DNA of 14,044 nt from Paenibacillaceae bacterium UBA6304. Lineage in GTDB: Bacteria > Bacillota > Bacilli > Paenibacillales > Paenibacillaceae. Each line of letters starts with the position of its first letter. Within the stretch, counting starts at the first letter, position 1. Location of the stretch: NCBI GenBank assembly GCA_002439285.1, contig DJTQ01000164.1, forward strand, positions 20,248 to 34,291. Direction: 5' to 3'. The position numbers and the translations under genes were made by a program. Shown one piece after another: positions 6,684-14,044 of this stretch. Below the pieces are notes generated by a model. It was not told the origin of the DNA. It saw only the letters and a list, made by a program, of their open reading frames with translations, and made no database searches.

Positions 6684-8753
6684 GTGAACAACACGCCGCA
6701 GCAAGCGAAGAAATGGAAAGCCGGGTTTACCGGGGGGAAGCTTCATCCATCGAAATCGGTGGGAGCACGCTTATTTTTTATTTTCTTTATAGCAACCTTG
6801 ATCTTTGTATTAAGTCTGGGCGTGGTCTCCTATCAAATGTCCAAAGTCACGATAGAACAGAGTGCCAGGCAAGCGAATCAGCAAACCGTCAACCAGACGG
6901 CAGAAAAGATGGACCTGCTGCTTCAGCGGTATGAAAATTCTCTTCAGCAATCGATGTTCAGCAACGAGATTCAGGATCTGGTTCGCCAGGGATCACTGAA
7001 GAGCACGGATGCCAGACAAAAAATCGTAATCAAGCAAAAGCTCACTTCGGTGCTCGGTAACTGGGCTTTCTCGAACCCGGGCGTTTTAGGCGTTTATCTG
7101 ATTCCCGAAACTGACGTGATGCCAAGTTTGACGTCGGGAATGAAGGATGAGGCGTTTTTGGAAGGGGCCAAACAAGCGATGTGGTTCAATGAGGCGCTGG
7201 ACTCCGATCAGCCGGTCTGGATGACGGAGAGTGAGGAGGCGACGTCTTCGCTATTCCGGTTGGCGAGTGCGCTCCCCGGCTCGGTGGGAAACAGTTATGT
7301 GATCGTGGCCGATATAAAAACCTCCGTTCTGACAGACGAGTTGAAGAAAATCAGCCAGGGAGAAAAGTCGGTTGCCCAACTCATTTCGGGAGCCCAGCAA
7401 TTGATCGCAACTTCCGCGGAACCCGGACAATCCGGATATGAAGGTGTCTTAAGCTCCGTAAATACTGAACAGGAACGGGGAAGTCTTCAAGGTAAAACCG
7501 CGAACGGCAAAAATAGCTTGACGGTTTATAGCACGCTAGGCAGCGCGAAATGGCGACTGATCAGCGTTATGCCCGTGGACGAACTGCTTAAAGGTGCTCA
7601 GAAGATTCTACAGACTACTTATCTATCGGTGATCATCGTAGCACTGATTGCGATTGCAGTCGGATTCTGGATGGCCAGAACGATTGCCGGTCCGCTTAAT
7701 CATATGAAGGTTTTGATGCGCGATGCAGCTAAGGGCAATTTAAAGGTACGTATGAACACCAGGCGCAGGGATGAAATCGGAGAATTGTCTCTCTCGTTCA
7801 ATGAAATGATGGAGCAGATTACGGGCCTCGTCGATCAGACAGGCCAAACGGCGTTGGAGGTACTGGAAACGGCCCGCGAGCTTGGTGACGCCTCGCGCAA
7901 GACGGCTGTTTCCGCCAGGGAAATTGCTGCGGCCACCGAACAAATCGCCGTCGGTGCGAGTAACTTGGCGCAGGAAGCGGAGCGTGGTAACGAGCTGACG
8001 GAGCAAATGTCGGAACAGATGGATTTATTTATTGAAGTGAACCGGGAGATGGGGAATTCCGCGCTCAGTGTCGGGGAATCCAGCGAACTTGGACTTAGTC
8101 GGTTGAACGATTTGAAGCAACAGACCGACTTGACGGGGAAGAAGACTGAAGCGTTGGTAGTCAAGGTGAATGGCTTAAAGGATACGACTTCTTCTGTTCT
8201 GCAAGTGCTTGAGGTCATGCAGAATATCACGAAGCAAACGAATATTCTGTCGCTGAATGCCACGATTGAAGCGGCGAGGGCAGGCGCAGCCGGTAAAGGC
8301 TTTATGGTCGTTGCCGATGAAATCAGGGGACTGGCGGAGCAGTCCAGACAATCCATCGAGATGGTGGCTCAGATAACGGAAAGCATCATGGGGGAAATGA
8401 AGGAGACGACATCCGCGCTGTCGGAAGTGACGCCGCTATTTAGCATGCAGATGGATACCGTTAAGGAAACGGGGGTTGTTTTTCAGAACGTGCAGGAACA
8501 AATGCAAGGCTTTATTCGGCGTCTGGACGAAGTCACGTCCTCCATTGGCCAACTGAATACGACTCAAACCGTGTTGTCCGATTCCATGGGCAACGTCAGC
8601 TCGGTTGCACAGCAATCCTCCGCTACATCTCAGGAAGTTGCTTCGCTCAGCGGAGAGCAACAGGAGGTTAGCGTGACATTGGTCCATTTATCCGGAAAAC
8701 TGGAGTTGGCTTCGGCGACGCTTAAAGAGAAGCTGGCATTATTTAAGTTGTAA
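6684..8753 (+). CDS. Methyl-accepting chemotaxis protein
   Basis: This 689-residue membrane chemoreceptor starts at GTG 6684, with AGGAGGA (6670-6676) 7 bases before it. TM1 is at about 28-50. An extracellular sensor of about 260 residues (51-312) looks Cache-like by size and layout, but no ligand motif was identified. TM2 (about 313-332), a HAMP domain (about 330-382) and a long coiled-coil signalling domain (383-689) follow. The kinase-control hairpin tip lies around 512-552, with [17 protein letters not shown] and [17 protein letters not shown]. The usual Glu of the RAGE segment is Ala535 here. It would signal through CheW/CheA made elsewhere. It sits 67 bases after the esterase and ahead of the mannanase, suggesting taxis toward mannan breakdown products, directly or through the binding protein. 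The family is certain; the ligand is unknown. Confidence 0.93.
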   Translation: MNNTPQQAKKWKAGFTGGKLHPSKSVGARLFFIFFIATLIFVLSLGVVSYQMSKVTIEQSARQANQQTVNQTAEKMDLLLQRYENSLQQSMFSNEIQDLVRQGSLKSTDARQKIVIKQKLTSVLGNWAFSNPGVLGVYLIPETDVMPSLTSGMKDEAFLEGAKQAMWFNEALDSDQPVWMTESEEATSSLFRLASALPGSVGNSYVIVADIKTSVLTDELKKISQGEKSVAQLISGAQQLIATSAEPGQSGYEGVLSSVNTEQERGSLQGKTANGKNSLTVYSTLGSAKWRLISVMPVDELLKGAQKILQTTYLSVIIVALIAIAVGFWMARTIAGPLNHMKVLMRDAAKGNLKVRMNTRRRDEIGELSLSFNEMMEQITGLVDQTGQTALEVLETARELGDASRKTAVSAREIAAATEQIAVGASNLAQEAERGNELTEQMSEQMDLFIEVNREMGNSALSVGESSELGLSRLNDLKQQTDLTGKKTEALVVKVNGLKDTTSSVLQVLEVMQNITKQTNILSLNATIEAARAGAAGKGFMVVADEIRGLAEQSRQSIEMVAQITESIMGEMKETTSALSEVTPLFSMQMDTVKETGVVFQNVQEQMQGFIRRLDEVTSSIGQLNTTQTVLSDSMGNVSSVAQQSSATSQEVASLSGEQQEVSVTLVHLSGKLELASATLKEKLALFKL

Positions 8754-8803
8754 TTAATTTGTTAGTTTAATTTTATTAATAATAAATAATATGTTTATGT
8801 ATT

Positions 8804-8910
8804 TAGCACTAACGTTATTGTTTTATTTGCTTTATGATGCTAATATTTATTGCGAAGGCGAGAAAATTAGTGCATGAAGGGAGGTTAGTGCTACTTTTTT
8901 TGTCTTTTTG
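8804..8910 (+). promoter_or_regulatory. Candidate leader switch: long inverted repeat plus T tract
   Basis: TAGCACTAAC (8804-8813) is the exact reverse complement of GTTAGTGCTA (8884-8893), 70 bases apart. The second arm runs straight into CTTTTTTTGTCTTTTT, as in an intrinsic terminator. A partial copy of the second arm, TTAGTGC (8867-8873), can pair with the same left arm over 7 bp, so two structures compete. This is the layout of a conditional terminator or attenuator. It could also be a plain terminator for the chemoreceptor transcript. No known ligand-binding core was recognised. Confidence 0.4.
8818..8846 (+). promoter_or_regulatory. Possible extended -10 promoter for the mannanase gene
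   Basis: TTGTTT (8818-8823) lies 17 bases before TAATAT (8841-8846), which is preceded by TGC, an extended -10 element. The hexamers match consensus only partly (three and four of six). A start near 8853 would leave the left arm of the inverted repeat outside the transcript. In that case the repeat would act only in transcripts read through from the chemoreceptor gene. Confidence 0.35.
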
Positions 8911-8931
8911 CAATTATATTCATTATGAAGC

Positions 8932-8937
8932 GGGGAG
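8932..8937 (+). promoter_or_regulatory. Ribosome-binding site deciding the mannanase start
   Basis: GGGGAG lies 8 bases before TTG 8946. No purine-rich site precedes the in-frame ATG at 8925, whose upstream sequence is T- and A-rich. This favours the TTG start. Confidence 0.55.
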
Positions 8938-8945
8938 TGAGGTTC

Positions 8946-11900
8946 TTGATTAAAGTAAAAAGAGGGGCGACGGCTGCCCTCTTGGCCGTGCTCTTAAGTA
9001 TGCAGCTAGCTGTGCCTGGGGGTTCCGTTCAAGCTCAAGCTGCGTGGGCTTCTGGGGGAGAAGCAGGGGAAACAAAGATCGTTGCTACGAATAGTGGAGC
9101 GCATTGGGCACAGTCGAGCATCGATCGATGGACGGGCAGCGGTGTGGTCAAAGGTTATTCGGACGGGTTATTTCATCCGAATGAAAAGGTGACCCGGGCC
9201 GAATTGGCTACGATCATTAATCGTATGTTCGGCTTCAGCGCAAAATCGGAGGTTCCATTTACGGATGTGCCTGCAGGGTCCTGGTACAGTGAAACGATGG
9301 CGATTGCACGGGCTGCCGGGTATTGTGAAGGCTCGCCGGGCAATTTATCCAAAGCTACAGCTAATGTATCACGGCAGGACGCGGTAACCTTGATTACGAA
9401 AGCGCTGTCACTTGGAGATGAAAGCGCTGTTAATCCGATATCGTATAAAGACAGGTCCGAGATTAGCGAATACGCCCGCGAAGCGGTTGCGGCCATATCT
9501 GGATACGTATCCGGTTATCCGGACGGCACGTTCCGTCCGAACCAGCCAATGACCCGGGGAGAACTCGTCACCGTGCTGGATCATCTGGTGAGCAAATATG
9601 TTCATAAGCCGGGCACCGTTTCCGGAGGAGAAGTTGCAAGTCATGTCATGATTAATCAGAGCGGCGTAACTTTGAAGGACAGCAACATCACTGGCAATCT
9701 GTACTTGACTCCGGGGATCGGGGACGGGGATGCCGAGCTTAACCGGGTGACGGCGAAAGGAACGACGTTTGTATCGGGTGGTGGGGACCAATCGATCCAT
9801 CTCGTGGACTCCAACCTGTCCAAATTGATCGTCAATCGCATCGGCGGCAAGGTAAGGATCGTTCTGTCGGGAACGACCCGTGGGGGACAAGCGTCCTTGG
9901 AAACTGCGGCTATTTTGGAATTGGGGAACGGGACCGCAGTTTCCAGCCTTGAAATCGGCAGCGGGGCGGCAGGAACTGCGCTGGAAGGTCAAGGCCGCGT
10001 GGACGAAATTATCGTGTTGGCCAACGATGTAAAGATTAACGGCCAGGTGGCGGAAAAGAACAAGAAGTATGCCTTGGAAAACGGAAAATTGCATGAGATG
10101 ACGCAGCAGGGCACGACGCCTGCTCAAGGGAGCAACAGCAGTTCGAGCTCCGGTTCGGGTAGCACCGGCGGCTCGGGAACGGATCCAGGGACACCTGGCG
10201 CTAAGACTCTGAATCTGGTGGATGACCAGGCTACCGCCGAAACGAAATCGTTGTACGCCTTCCTGAATGAAACGCGGGGCAAAAATGTTTTGTTCGGGCA
10301 TCAGCACGATACGACGGTTTCTTTTGCGGGCAAAGACGACCAGGGCAAGGTCATATCGGATGTATACCATTCGGTCGGGGATTATCCGGTCGTGTTCGGC
10401 TGGGATACCCTAAGTCTGGACGGGCTCGAAAATCCGCCGGGCGTCGCCGGAGATTATGAAGCGAGCCGCCTCAGCCTATCCAAAGCCATGAAGGAAGCTT
10501 ACGAACTTGGCGGAATCGTGACTCTGAGTACGCATCCCTACAATCCTGTTACAGGCGGCGACTTCAAAGATACGAGCAATACGCCTGGCGCTACGCAATC
10601 CGTGGTCGCCCGGATTTTGCCGGGGGGAGACGCAAATGCGAAGTTCCGGGAATATTTGGACCGGATCGCCGCCTTCGCCACTCAGTTGAAGGACGATAAC
10701 GGCAAACCGATACCCGTATTGTTCCGTCCGTTCCATGAGCAAAACGGCAGTTGGTTCTGGTGGGGATCGGCGACGACGACGAAGAGCGAATATGTGGAAT
10801 TGTACCGTTATGCCGTCGAATATTTGCGGGATGTGAAGCAGGTAAGCAACTTCCTTTATGTGTATTCGCCGAACGGACCGTTCAACGGCAACCAGAATGA
10901 GTACCTTACTACCTATCCGGGAGACGAATTTGTCGATATTCTCGGCATGGACCAGTACGACGACAAAGAAAATGCCGGAAGCGAAGGATTCCTGAACGGG
11001 CTTGTCAAGGATCTCGCGATGATTTCCAAGCTGGCGGACAGCCGCGGCAAGGTAGCGACTTTTTCGGAGTACGGTTACAGTGCCGCAGGCATGAAAACGA
11101 CCGGAAACAATGAGTTGAACTGGTTTACGAAAATAAGTAACGCGATTAAGAGCCATCCCGATGCCAAGAGAATCGCTTATATGCTGACCTGGGCCAATTT
11201 TGGCGAAGGCAACAATTTGTTTGTCCCTTATAAAGATGTTCCGGGGAAAGGCAGTCATGAGCTGCTGCCCGATTTTATTCAATTTTACAACGACCCTTAC
11301 ACGTCTTTCTCCAGGAATGTCAAAGGAGCGAATATTTACAAACGCACCATTATCGCTGCGAGTGAAAAGCCGTTCATGCACATCGTAACGCCGACGAATA
11401 TTGGAACGGTAAGCGAAGCGCCAACGGTTATCCGGGCCAAAGTTTTGAATGCTATTCCAACCAAAGTGACTTACAGCATCGGACCGGATGGAACGGAAAT
11501 CGAAATGAAACCCGATGCGGATGGCTATTATTCCGCAAACTGGCTTCCTGAAGCAAAACTGAACGGTACTACGGCGGACATTACGGTCCGGGCTTATCTA
11601 ACCGGCTCTGCCAAACTGGAACAAACCGTGTCTGTATTCGTGAAAGTAGGCGAGCTGACTATCGAACAATTCACATTCGATACGGCCGACAGTCTTGATT
11701 TGGTGCAAAATAACGGCGCCTACCCGAATAGCATATCCATGGAACTGGCACACGGTGTGCTGGATGGTGACGGAAAGCTGGAATTCAAGGTATCCGGGCT
11801 GGAAGCCAAAGACACCTGGCAGGAGCTGAAGCTCCAATTGACGGATAAGGCCTTGTCCGATCTCGATCTGGCTCAAGTCAAGCGCTTGAAGTTGTCGGCG

Positions 11901-13784
11901 CTCGTTCCGGTTTCGATTGCGGGTCCGGGAGCGGCAATTCAGACAATTGCAATGTATCCAGAAGACTGGGACCATAAATACGGAATGGATGCCACCAAAA
12001 AAACATTGAGCGAATTGGATCAAGTAATGGTGGCCGGCAAAGCTTACTACAAATACGACGCGGTAATCGAACTGAATGATGACGCCGCTGCAGCCAAAGC
12101 GTCGGGCCTGGCGATTTCACTGGCGGGAAGCGGGTTGCAGCAAGTCGGCAGCGAATCGATTTATGTAGACGATTTGGGGTTGTTCAGCGCGTACACCGCT
12201 CCGATCCTCGATACGGCCCTTGTTGATGATTACGAAGCCTATGGCGGATCGAATGATGCAGTAGCTGCGAAATATCCGAAAGCGGGCGGAGACGATGTTA
12301 GCGTAAGCTTAGATCCGGAGCACAAACTGTCCGGCGAATATGGAATGAAGCTGCAATACAGCATTGAAACCGCCGGATATACGGGCGTGGGCAAAAACCT
12401 GGGCACCGTGGACTGGTCGGATGCGAACGCATTGCGCCTTTGGGTGGCCACAGGGGATACTGGCGCTTATGCCAGGGAAGGCAAGCCGCTCAAACTGGTC
12501 ATCCAGGTCCAGATGAACAACGTAGCGTATGAAGCCTATCCTGAACTGGATCCTTCCACGGAGAACGAACTGAGTATCTCGTTCAGTGATTTTGAAGTGG
12601 CGTCCTGGAGTTCAGGCGGGCCGGTATCGAAGGAAGATCTGAAAAAAGTAACCGACTTCAAGATTTACGTAAACTCCATGGATCAGGGCAAGCATATCGG
12701 TATTCTTTATTTTGACGATATTCGTGCGGTGAAGGACGACAGCCTTCCTGAGATTCCTGGCAACGGGCAAGAACCGGCCGGTACGCCACCGGGTGTATTG
12801 TACAAATTTGATTCTGCGGCGGATGTTGACAGTTGGAATCTGGGCGGTAATACAGCCAAGGCTCTTGCTCCTGAGTTTGATCAAGCCGAGGGAGCCCTTA
12901 GCGTAGAATTTCCTTTAGTGAACACGGGGAAAAATAGTGCTGGAGTCTCTAATGAAGAATTCGAGGTATCCAAGTCACCATCCGGCTTGAATCTCCATGG
13001 ATTGGACCGCATTACAGCCCGCGTGAAGTTAAGCCAAGGCACTGCGAAGGCTCGCTTGTTCATGAAGAGCGGGGCGGGCTGGAACTGGAGCGATAGCGGA
13101 TCTCCGGTACCTGTCGATTCGAGCGGCTATACGGACTTGAGTATCTCCTTGCCGGAAGCGGCCAAGGCTGCCGGGATTGATCTGAAGGATATCAAAACGA
13201 TCGGTATCAAAGTTGAGGAGATTGGAAACGATGGCGGTACGGCCAAACTGTATCTTAAGGACGTAAAGCTGGATAAGGCTGAGCCGCAGCTTGCCTTCGG
13301 CTTCGATAAGGATACGGAAGGCTGGTTGAAAGATGCAGGGAATGTCACCGTGACCCAAGACGTCTACTCCGAGAACGGACAGGACTGGAATGTTCTGAAG
13401 AATGAACTGACTTGGCAGGCCGGTGGCGAATTTATCGCGGTCAGCAAAATGGCAGCGACAGACTTCAGCCCTTATGACGGCATTGAGGCGAAGGTGAAAA
13501 TCGTTTCCGAGATTTCCGGCGTTCAGGCCAAATTGTTTATTAAGCTGCGGAATTATGCAATCTGGATCGATTCCGGCGCATTAAGCGCGGACGGTGCGGG
13601 ATTCACTACCTTGCGAATTGATTTTTCAAATATGAACCCCTATATCGGTGATTCGAATGAGTCTCCTTACAACGAGGAAGATTTGAAGGCAGGCAACGCT
13701 ATCGGCGTTCAATTTGTGACACCGAACAGTTCTGCGGGAGATGCAGTCGTATATATTGATGAAGTAAAGGGATATAAGAATTAA
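8946..13784 (+). CDS. SLH-anchored multimodular GH26 beta-mannanase
   Basis: A 1612-residue secreted, wall-anchored endo-beta-1,4-mannanase. TTG 8946 was chosen for its GGGGAG site; the ATG at 8925 would add 7 residues. Order: signal peptide (1 to about 32, cleavage near VQAQA); three SLH domains (about 51-94, 104-155, 165-216; TRAE, SRQD, TRGE), which should bind pyruvylated wall polymer; a beta-helix-like module (about 225-385); a Ser/Gly linker (about 394-420); the GH26 catalytic domain (about 423-800); an Ig-like domain (about 805-900); then four beta-sandwich modules (about 904-1082, 1090-1263, 1283-1443, 1449-1611). Catalytic residues are Glu598 in RPFHEQNGSWFWW (acid/base) and Glu708 in FSEYGY (nucleophile). 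The first sandwich resembles mannan-binding CBM27 and the second CBM11; the last two are unassigned. GH26 also includes a few lichenases and beta-1,3-xylanases, but the GH130 neighbour supports mannan. Confidence 0.92.
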   Translation: MIKVKRGATAALLAVLLSMQLAVPGGSVQAQAAWASGGEAGETKIVATNSGAHWAQSSIDRWTGSGVVKGYSDGLFHPNEKVTRAELATIINRMFGFSAKSEVPFTDVPAGSWYSETMAIARAAGYCEGSPGNLSKATANVSRQDAVTLITKALSLGDESAVNPISYKDRSEISEYAREAVAAISGYVSGYPDGTFRPNQPMTRGELVTVLDHLVSKYVHKPGTVSGGEVASHVMINQSGVTLKDSNITGNLYLTPGIGDGDAELNRVTAKGTTFVSGGGDQSIHLVDSNLSKLIVNRIGGKVRIVLSGTTRGGQASLETAAILELGNGTAVSSLEIGSGAAGTALEGQGRVDEIIVLANDVKINGQVAEKNKKYALENGKLHEMTQQGTTPAQGSNSSSSSGSGSTGGSGTDPGTPGAKTLNLVDDQATAETKSLYAFLNETRGKNVLFGHQHDTTVSFAGKDDQGKVISDVYHSVGDYPVVFGWDTLSLDGLENPPGVAGDYEASRLSLSKAMKEAYELGGIVTLSTHPYNPVTGGDFKDTSNTPGATQSVVARILPGGDANAKFREYLDRIAAFATQLKDDNGKPIPVLFRPFHEQNGSWFWWGSATTTKSEYVELYRYAVEYLRDVKQVSNFLYVYSPNGPFNGNQNEYLTTYPGDEFVDILGMDQYDDKENAGSEGFLNGLVKDLAMISKLADSRGKVATFSEYGYSAAGMKTTGNNELNWFTKISNAIKSHPDAKRIAYMLTWANFGEGNNLFVPYKDVPGKGSHELLPDFIQFYNDPYTSFSRNVKGANIYKRTIIAASEKPFMHIVTPTNIGTVSEAPTVIRAKVLNAIPTKVTYSIGPDGTEIEMKPDADGYYSANWLPEAKLNGTTADITVRAYLTGSAKLEQTVSVFVKVGELTIEQFTFDTADSLDLVQNNGAYPNSISMELAHGVLDGDGKLEFKVSGLEAKDTWQELKLQLTDKALSDLDLAQVKRLKLSALVPVSIAGPGAAIQTIAMYPEDWDHKYGMDATKKTLSELDQVMVAGKAYYKYDAVIELNDDAAAAKASGLAISLAGSGLQQVGSESIYVDDLGLFSAYTAPILDTALVDDYEAYGGSNDAVAAKYPKAGGDDVSVSLDPEHKLSGEYGMKLQYSIETAGYTGVGKNLGTVDWSDANALRLWVATGDTGAYAREGKPLKLVIQVQMNNVAYEAYPELDPSTENELSISFSDFEVASWSSGGPVSKEDLKKVTDFKIYVNSMDQGKHIGILYFDDIRAVKDDSLPEIPGNGQEPAGTPPGVLYKFDSAADVDSWNLGGNTAKALAPEFDQAEGALSVEFPLVNTGKNSAGVSNEEFEVSKSPSGLNLHGLDRITARVKLSQGTAKARLFMKSGAGWNWSDSGSPVPVDSSGYTDLSISLPEAAKAAGIDLKDIKTIGIKVEEIGNDGGTAKLYLKDVKLDKAEPQLAFGFDKDTEGWLKDAGNVTVTQDVYSENGQDWNVLKNELTWQAGGEFIAVSKMAATDFSPYDGIEAKVKIVSEISGVQAKLFIKLRNYAIWIDSGALSADGAGFTTLRIDFSNMNPYIGDSNESPYNEEDLKAGNAIGVQFVTPNSSAGDAVVYIDEVKGYKN

Positions 13785-13813
13785 TTTATTTTTTAATAGA
13801 TAATAAAAAACAG

Positions 13814-13868
13814 AACAGGAGCAGGTTCTTCGCTGACAGCGGAGAGCGGCTCCTGTTTTTATTATATT
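13814..13868 (+). terminator. Strong Rho-independent terminator after the mannanase gene
   Basis: AACAGGAGC (13814-13822) pairs with GCTCCTGTT (13849-13857), and an inner hairpin CGCT-GAC-AGCG (13831-13841) stabilises the loop. TTTATTATATTTT follows directly. An A-rich stretch before the stem could also let it work in the other direction. It closes the locus 29 bases after the mannanase stop. Confidence 0.85.
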
Positions 13869-13889
13869 TTGGATTCGCCTCCGGAACAT

Positions 13890-13918
13890 AGAATTAAACT
13901 TCACTTCAATGTTATAAT
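13890..13918 (+). promoter_or_regulatory. Extended -10 promoter of the second LacI-family gene
   Basis: A perfect TATAAT (13913-13918) is preceded by TGT (13910-13912), giving the extended -10 motif TGnTATAAT. The -35 position (13890-13895, AGAATT) is poor, as is common with extended -10 promoters. The predicted start is near 13925, about 65 bases before the ATG at 13990. Confidence 0.6.
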
Positions 13919-13989
13919 GTGTTGAATTGAATCAAGCTAAGCTACGTACTTCCATAAACAGTAAATGAGATGTCTGGAGAGAATATGTT

Positions 13990-14044
13990 ATGAGCCAAAA
14001 GGTAACCATGCAGCATGTGGCTGAAGCGGCCGGAGTATCCAAAT
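13990..14044 (+). CDS. LacI-family regulator, 5' fragment cut by the window end
   Basis: Only the first 18 codons are in the window. They read MSQKVTMQHVAEAAGVSK, the opening of a LacI/GalR helix-turn-helix, parallel to VTMKDVADKLGVSSV in the regulator at 38-1078. GGAGA (13976-13980) lies 9 bases before the ATG. It has its own promoter and lies beyond a strong terminator, so it is a separate transcription unit. It may belong to a neighbouring sugar locus or act as a second regulator of this one; the visible part cannot decide. Confidence 0.85.
   Translation, partial: MSQKVTMQHVAEAAGVSK

Larger units (their letters stand above)
8754..8945 (+). other. AT-rich leader region before the mannanase gene
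   Basis: This is a 192-base gap between the chemoreceptor and the mannanase start. The first 50 bases are almost only A and T, with no GC-rich terminator for the chemoreceptor gene. Further on are a possible extended -10 promoter (8818-8846), a long-range inverted repeat (8804-8813 with 8884-8893), a T tract (8895-8908) and the mannanase ribosome-binding site (8932-8937). It was compared by memory with c-di-GMP riboswitch motifs without a match. Confidence 0.6.

Noticed and set aside
8754..8924. A c-di-GMP riboswitch (type I or II) before the SLH gene
   Set aside because: The conserved core segments remembered for these classes are not visible. Only the inverted repeat and T tract are present, so the class assignment is not supported.
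9408..11381. Two long minus-strand open frames (9408-10370 and 10476-11381) inside the mannanase gene
   Set aside because: Both overlap SLH and GH26 domains with clear catalytic motifs. Their translations are Arg/Val/Phe-rich, with no family resemblance and no sensible start signals.
13918..13940. Possible operator TTGAATTGAATCAA after the -10 box of the second LacI gene
   Set aside because: Only the outer four bases are symmetric, the centre is not palindromic, and no second copy was seen in the window.
1..14044. tRNA or rRNA genes, insertion sequences, CRISPR arrays, phage attachment sites
   Set aside because: No cloverleaf, transposase, terminal inverted repeats with target duplications, or regularly spaced repeats were seen. 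Almost all sequence is accounted for by the genes listed.

Overview
The window looks like a chromosomal segment of a Paenibacillus-type, low-to-moderate GC Gram-positive bacterium. The grounds are strong GGAGG ribosome-binding sites with frequent GTG/TTG starts, a lipoprotein-type sugar-binding protein, a CcpA-type cre box, and a giant extracellular enzyme with three N-terminal SLH domains. The genus is inferred from gene style and was not tested. The segment reads as a mannan-utilisation locus.

Layout. Positions 1-20 carry a small terminator for a gene to the left. A LacI-family regulator (38-1078, minus strand) is divergent from the main operon. The 247-base gap between them holds a clear sigma-A promoter (1245-1273), a near-consensus cre box inside that promoter's spacer (1250-1265), and palindromic candidate LacI operators just after the -10 box (1274-1309). 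The plus-strand operon then runs: lipoprotein solute-binding protein (1326-2678), an 11-12 bp intercistronic hairpin, two MalF/MalG-type sugar permeases (2802-3677 and 3680-4513), a GH130 mannoside phosphorylase (4550-5572), a terminator-like hairpin, an AXE1/cephalosporin-C-deacetylase-type acetyl esterase (5657-6616), and a methyl-accepting chemotaxis protein (6684-8753). A 192-base AT-rich leader follows (8754-8945). It contains a long-range inverted repeat followed by a T tract. Next is a 1612-residue SLH-anchored GH26 beta-mannanase with an Ig-like domain and four C-terminal beta-sandwich modules (8946-13784), and then a strong terminator. The window ends inside a second LacI-family gene with its own extended -10 promoter.

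Proposed joint action (inference from families and order). The wall-bound GH26 enzyme cuts mannan or glucomannan outside the cell. The lipoprotein and the two permeases import the mannooligosaccharides, with an ATPase supplied from elsewhere because none is encoded here. The esterase removes acetyl groups in the cytoplasm, and the GH130 enzyme splits the chain with phosphate to give mannose-1-phosphate. The chemoreceptor may couple movement to the same substrate. Control appears layered: LacI repression and CcpA catabolite repression at the operon promoter, hairpins that could step down expression between cistrons, and a possible leader switch ahead of the mannanase.

No RNA genes, insertion sequences, CRISPR arrays or attachment sites were seen. 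The most interesting points are the leader before the mannanase, the chemoreceptor embedded in a polysaccharide locus, and the unassigned modules of the giant mannanase.
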